A stretch of 64,000 bases of DNA from Flavobacterium branchiicola. Lineage in GTDB: Bacteria > Bacteroidota > Bacteroidia > Flavobacteriales > Flavobacteriaceae. A program made the translations under genes and the position numbers. Shown here in pieces: positions 61,617 through 64,000 of the stretch; position 1 is the first letter of the stretch; the number at the start of each line of letters is the position of its first letter. The notes under the pieces are model-generated. The model was given only the letters and a program-made list of their open reading frames with translations. It was not told the origin of the DNA and made no database searches. The DNA is taken from positions 640,756-704,755 of the forward strand of contig NZ_JAGYWA010000002.1 in the NCBI RefSeq assembly GCF_018383905.1, given 5' to 3'.

Positions 61617-64000
61617 ATGAAAAATAAATTTCTTCCCTTCGTTTTTTTATTGAGTGCTTATTCAGCTTATTCCCAAGTTGGTGTAGGAACTCTTGAGCCT
61701 AATCCTTCTTCTCAGTTAGAAGTAGTGGCAACAAATAAAGGTGTTTTAATTCCTAGAATTGAATTAAAAAGTGCTGCAGACGTATCAACCATTGCTAATG
61801 GTAATGTAAACAGTTTGTTGATCTTTAATACAGCAAAAACTTCTGATGTTACTCCAGGTTACTACTACTGGTATGATAACAAATGGAATAAAATTCTGGT
61901 TTCAGGAGAGGTAAATCTTTCAGAAGGAACCGTTGTTTTTAATCCGGTAACTAATGAGTTTACCTATACAAACGCTGGTGGAGTTGAAGAAAAAATTGAT
62001 TTTAGTACTATTATTGGTGCGAATGAAACAAAAACGACAATAACAAATAATAACAACGGTACTTATACCTACAATGCAGAAGCTGGTACTTATACTATTG
62101 ATGTTTTAGGAGATGTTCAGAATAACTTCCAGTCAATTATTGATAATACAAGTGTAAAAAATATTCTGAAAAGTTTTGTTACTAAAGTAGAGGGAAGTGT
62201 TTCATTTGATGCAACAAAAAATGAATTCACTTATGTAGATGCAAGCGGAGCAACTCAGGTAATTAACATTGGAGATCTTATCAAAAACAGTGAAACAAAA
62301 ACAACTTTAGTAAGCAATAACGACGGTACTTATACTTATAATGCCGAAGGTAATGCAGTATTTACAATTGATGTTTTAGGAGATGTTGCAAATAACTTTC
62401 AAACAATTGTAGACAATTCAAGTGTTCAAACAATCCTTAACACCTTTATTTCAAAAGCAGAAGGAAATGTTACTTATGATACAGTAAACAATCAGTTTAC
62501 TTATGTAGATGCAAGCGGAAACAAACAAGTTGTAGACATCAGCGATTTAGTAAAAAATGGAGAAACAAAAACAACTTTAGTAAACAATAACGACGGTACT
62601 TATACTTATAATGCCGAAGGTAATGCAGTATTTACAATCGATGTTTTAGGAGATGTTGCGAATAACTTCCAGACTATTGTAGATAATTCAAGCGTTCAGA
62701 CAATCCTGAATAGTTTTATTTCAAAAGTAGAAGGAAATGTATCTTATGATGCAGTAAACAATCAGTTTACTTATGTAGATGCAAGCGGAAACAAACAAGT
62801 TGTAGATATCAGCGATTTAGTAAAAAACGGAGAAACAAAAACAACTTTAGTAAACAATAACGACGGTACTTATACTTATAATGCCGAAGGTAATGCAGTA
62901 TTTACAATCGATGTTTTAGGAGATGTTGCAAATAACTTCCAGATTATTGTAGATAATTCAAGCGTTCAGACAATCCTTAACACCTTTATTTCAAAAGCAG
63001 AAGGAAATGTTACTTATGATACAGTAAACAATCAATTTACGTATGTAGATGCAAGCGGAAACAAACAAGTTGTAGACATCAGCGATTTAGTAAAAAATGG
63101 AGAAACAAAAACAACTTTAGTAAACAATAACGACGGTACATATACTTACAATGCCGAAGGTAATGCAGTATTTACAATCGATGTTATAGGAGATGTTGCA
63201 AATAACTTCCAGACTATTGTAGATAATTCAAGCGTTCAGACAATCCTGAATACCTTTATTTCAAAAGCAGAAGGAAATGTTACTTATGATGCAGTAAACA
63301 ATCAGTTTACTTATGTAGATGCAAGTGGAAATAAGCAGGTTGTAGACATTAGTGATTTAGTAAAAAATGGAGAAACTAAGACAACTTTGGTAAGCAACAG
63401 CGACGGTACATATACTTACAATGCCGAAGGTAATGCAGTATTTACAATCGATGTTATAGGAGATGTTGCAAATAACTTCCAGACTATTGTAGATAATTCA
63501 AGCGTTCAGACAATCCTGAATACCTTTATTTCTAAAGCAGAAGGAAATGTTACTTATGATACAGTAAACAATCAATTTACGTATGTAGATGCAAGCGGAA
63601 ACAAACAGGTTGTAGACATCAGCGATTTAGTAAAAAATGGTGAAACAAAAACAACTTTAGTAAGCAACAGCGACGGTACATATACTTATAATGCCGAAGG
63701 TAATGCAGTATTTACAATCGATGTTTTAGGGGATGTTGCCAATAACTTCCAGACTATTGTAGATAATTCAAGTGTTCAGACAATCCTGAATACCTTTATT
63801 TCAAAAGCAGAAGGAAATGTTACTTATGATACAGTAAACAATCAATTTACGTATGTAGATGCAAGCGGAAACAAACAGGTTGTAGACATCAGCGATTTAG
63901 TAAAAAATGGTGAAACAAAAACAACTTTAGTAAGCAACAGCGACGGTACATATACTTATAATGCCGAAGGTAATGCAGTATTTACAATCGATGTTTTAGG
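61617..64000 (+). CDS. exported protein built of 90-residue beta repeats (partial)
   Basis: ATG at 61617; the frame stays open through the right edge (794 codons visible). Signal peptide MKNKFLPFVFLLSAYSAYSQ, then the family opening VGVGTLEPNPSSQLEVVATNKGVLIPRIEL and DVTPGYYYWYDNKWNKI, matching the collagen-like protein encoded at 47225. From about residue 137 the sequence is an array of 90-residue units, each with KTTLVNNNDGTYTYNAEGNA, FTIDVLGDVANNFQTIVDNS, SVQTILNTFISKAEGNVTYD and NNQFTYVDASGNKQVVDISD. It is probably a long surface fibre or adhesin stalk. The C-terminus is outside the window; an S74 or sorting domain is possible but not visible. It is preceded by copy C of the shared upstream element. 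Confidence 0.88.
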   Translation, partial: MKNKFLPFVFLLSAYSAYSQVGVGTLEPNPSSQLEVVATNKGVLIPRIELKSAADVSTIANGNVNSLLIFNTAKTSDVTPGYYYWYDNKWNKILVSGEVNLSEGTVVFNPVTNEFTYTNAGGVEEKIDFSTIIGANETKTTITNNNNGTYTYNAEAGTYTIDVLGDVQNNFQSIIDNTSVKNILKSFVTKVEGSVSFDATKNEFTYVDASGATQVINIGDLIKNSETKTTLVSNNDGTYTYNAEGNAVFTIDVLGDVANNFQTIVDNSSVQTILNTFISKAEGNVTYDTVNNQFTYVDASGNKQVVDISDLVKNGETKTTLVNNNDGTYTYNAEGNAVFTIDVLGDVANNFQTIVDNSSVQTILNSFISKVEGNVSYDAVNNQFTYVDASGNKQVVDISDLVKNGETKTTLVNNNDGTYTYNAEGNAVFTIDVLGDVANNFQIIVDNSSVQTILNTFISKAEGNVTYDTVNNQFTYVDASGNKQVVDISDLVKNGETKTTLVNNNDGTYTYNAEGNAVFTIDVIGDVANNFQTIVDNSSVQTILNTFISKAEGNVTYDAVNNQFTYVDASGNKQVVDISDLVKNGETKTTLVSNSDGTYTYNAEGNAVFTIDVIGDVANNFQTIVDNSSVQTILNTFISKAEGNVTYDTVNNQFTYVDASGNKQVVDISDLVKNGETKTTLVSNSDGTYTYNAEGNAVFTIDVLGDVANNFQTIVDNSSVQTILNTFISKAEGNVTYDTVNNQFTYVDASGNKQVVDISDLVKNGETKTTLVSNSDGTYTYNAEGNAVFTIDVL
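62028..64000 (+). repeat. exact 270-bp tandem coding repeat
   Basis: Corresponding points (acaactttag) fall at 62301, 62571, 62841, 63111, 63381, 63651 and 63921, every 270 bases without one insertion or deletion. Later units are nearly identical at DNA level, and the first (from about 62028) is the most diverged. The array continues beyond the window. Confidence 0.95.

Noticed and set aside
62028..64000. Regular repeats that could suggest a CRISPR array
   Set aside because: The 270-base units are wholly coding and in frame, with no short palindromic repeats or unique spacers and no cas genes.

Overview
The window looks like a chromosomal segment of a Flavobacterium-like member of the Bacteroidota. 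The DNA is AT-rich and the candidate promoters fit the TTG-N19-TAnnTTTG pattern of that phylum. The secreted proteins carry type IX secretion (T9SS) C-terminal sorting domains, a PorP/SprF-type protein is present, and several intergenic gaps hold long imperfect palindromes. I saw no rRNA, tRNA, CRISPR array or insertion sequence.

Layout. 1-7.9 kb: the tail of a LuxR-type regulator, a possible 45-aa peptide gene, a 2063-aa secreted M4 metalloprotease with a T9SS type A signal, and an outer-membrane barrel. 8.0-10.5 kb: a BlaI/BlaR1-type pair behind three evenly spaced operator dyads; the BlaR1 sensor region is replaced by helical repeats. 10.5-11.4 kb: a nest of palindromic repeats. 11.4-24.2 kb, the most notable part: two converging loci for quinone-cofactor (CTQ) oxidases of the LodA/GoxA family. 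The plus-strand locus holds a heme-binding-like protein, a VioB-type ferritin-like protein, a GoxA/LodA-like protein, a radical SAM/SPASM enzyme and a LodB-like flavoprotein. The minus-strand locus holds a single protein that joins a catalase-like domain to a LodA domain, a second LodB-like flavoprotein and a possible 55-aa protein.

24.4-31.9 kb: an RpiR regulator and a four-gene set (AGPS-type FAD oxidase, MFS carrier, SDR dehydrogenase, FGGY kinase) whose content resembles the poorly understood E. coli ygcU-yqcE-ygcW-ygcE genes, followed by an outer-membrane channel-like protein. 32-35.5 kb: small secreted or hydrophilic proteins of unknown role and a large methyltransferase. 35.7-42.1 kb: a metal-efflux locus with a Cys/His-rich membrane protein, a CzcA/CusA pump fused to a TolC-like domain, and a CusB-like adaptor. 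42.5-46.6 kb: three AraC-type regulators, two of them close paralogues, and a PAS-only protein.

47.2-64 kb is a surface-protein region. It holds a 2103-aa collagen-like protein with about 30 copies of a fixed linker and a C-terminal S74 chaperone domain, an apparent decayed remnant of a related gene, a T9SS type B substrate with its SprF-type and OmpA-type partners, a PAS histidine kinase related to the PAS-only protein, a DUF389 membrane protein, and the start of a protein built from exact 270-bp (90-aa) repeats that runs off the right edge. The collagen-like gene, the remnant and the 90-aa-repeat gene share a conserved upstream element, which suggests common control. Functions are inferred from sequence motifs read by eye; no database search was run.
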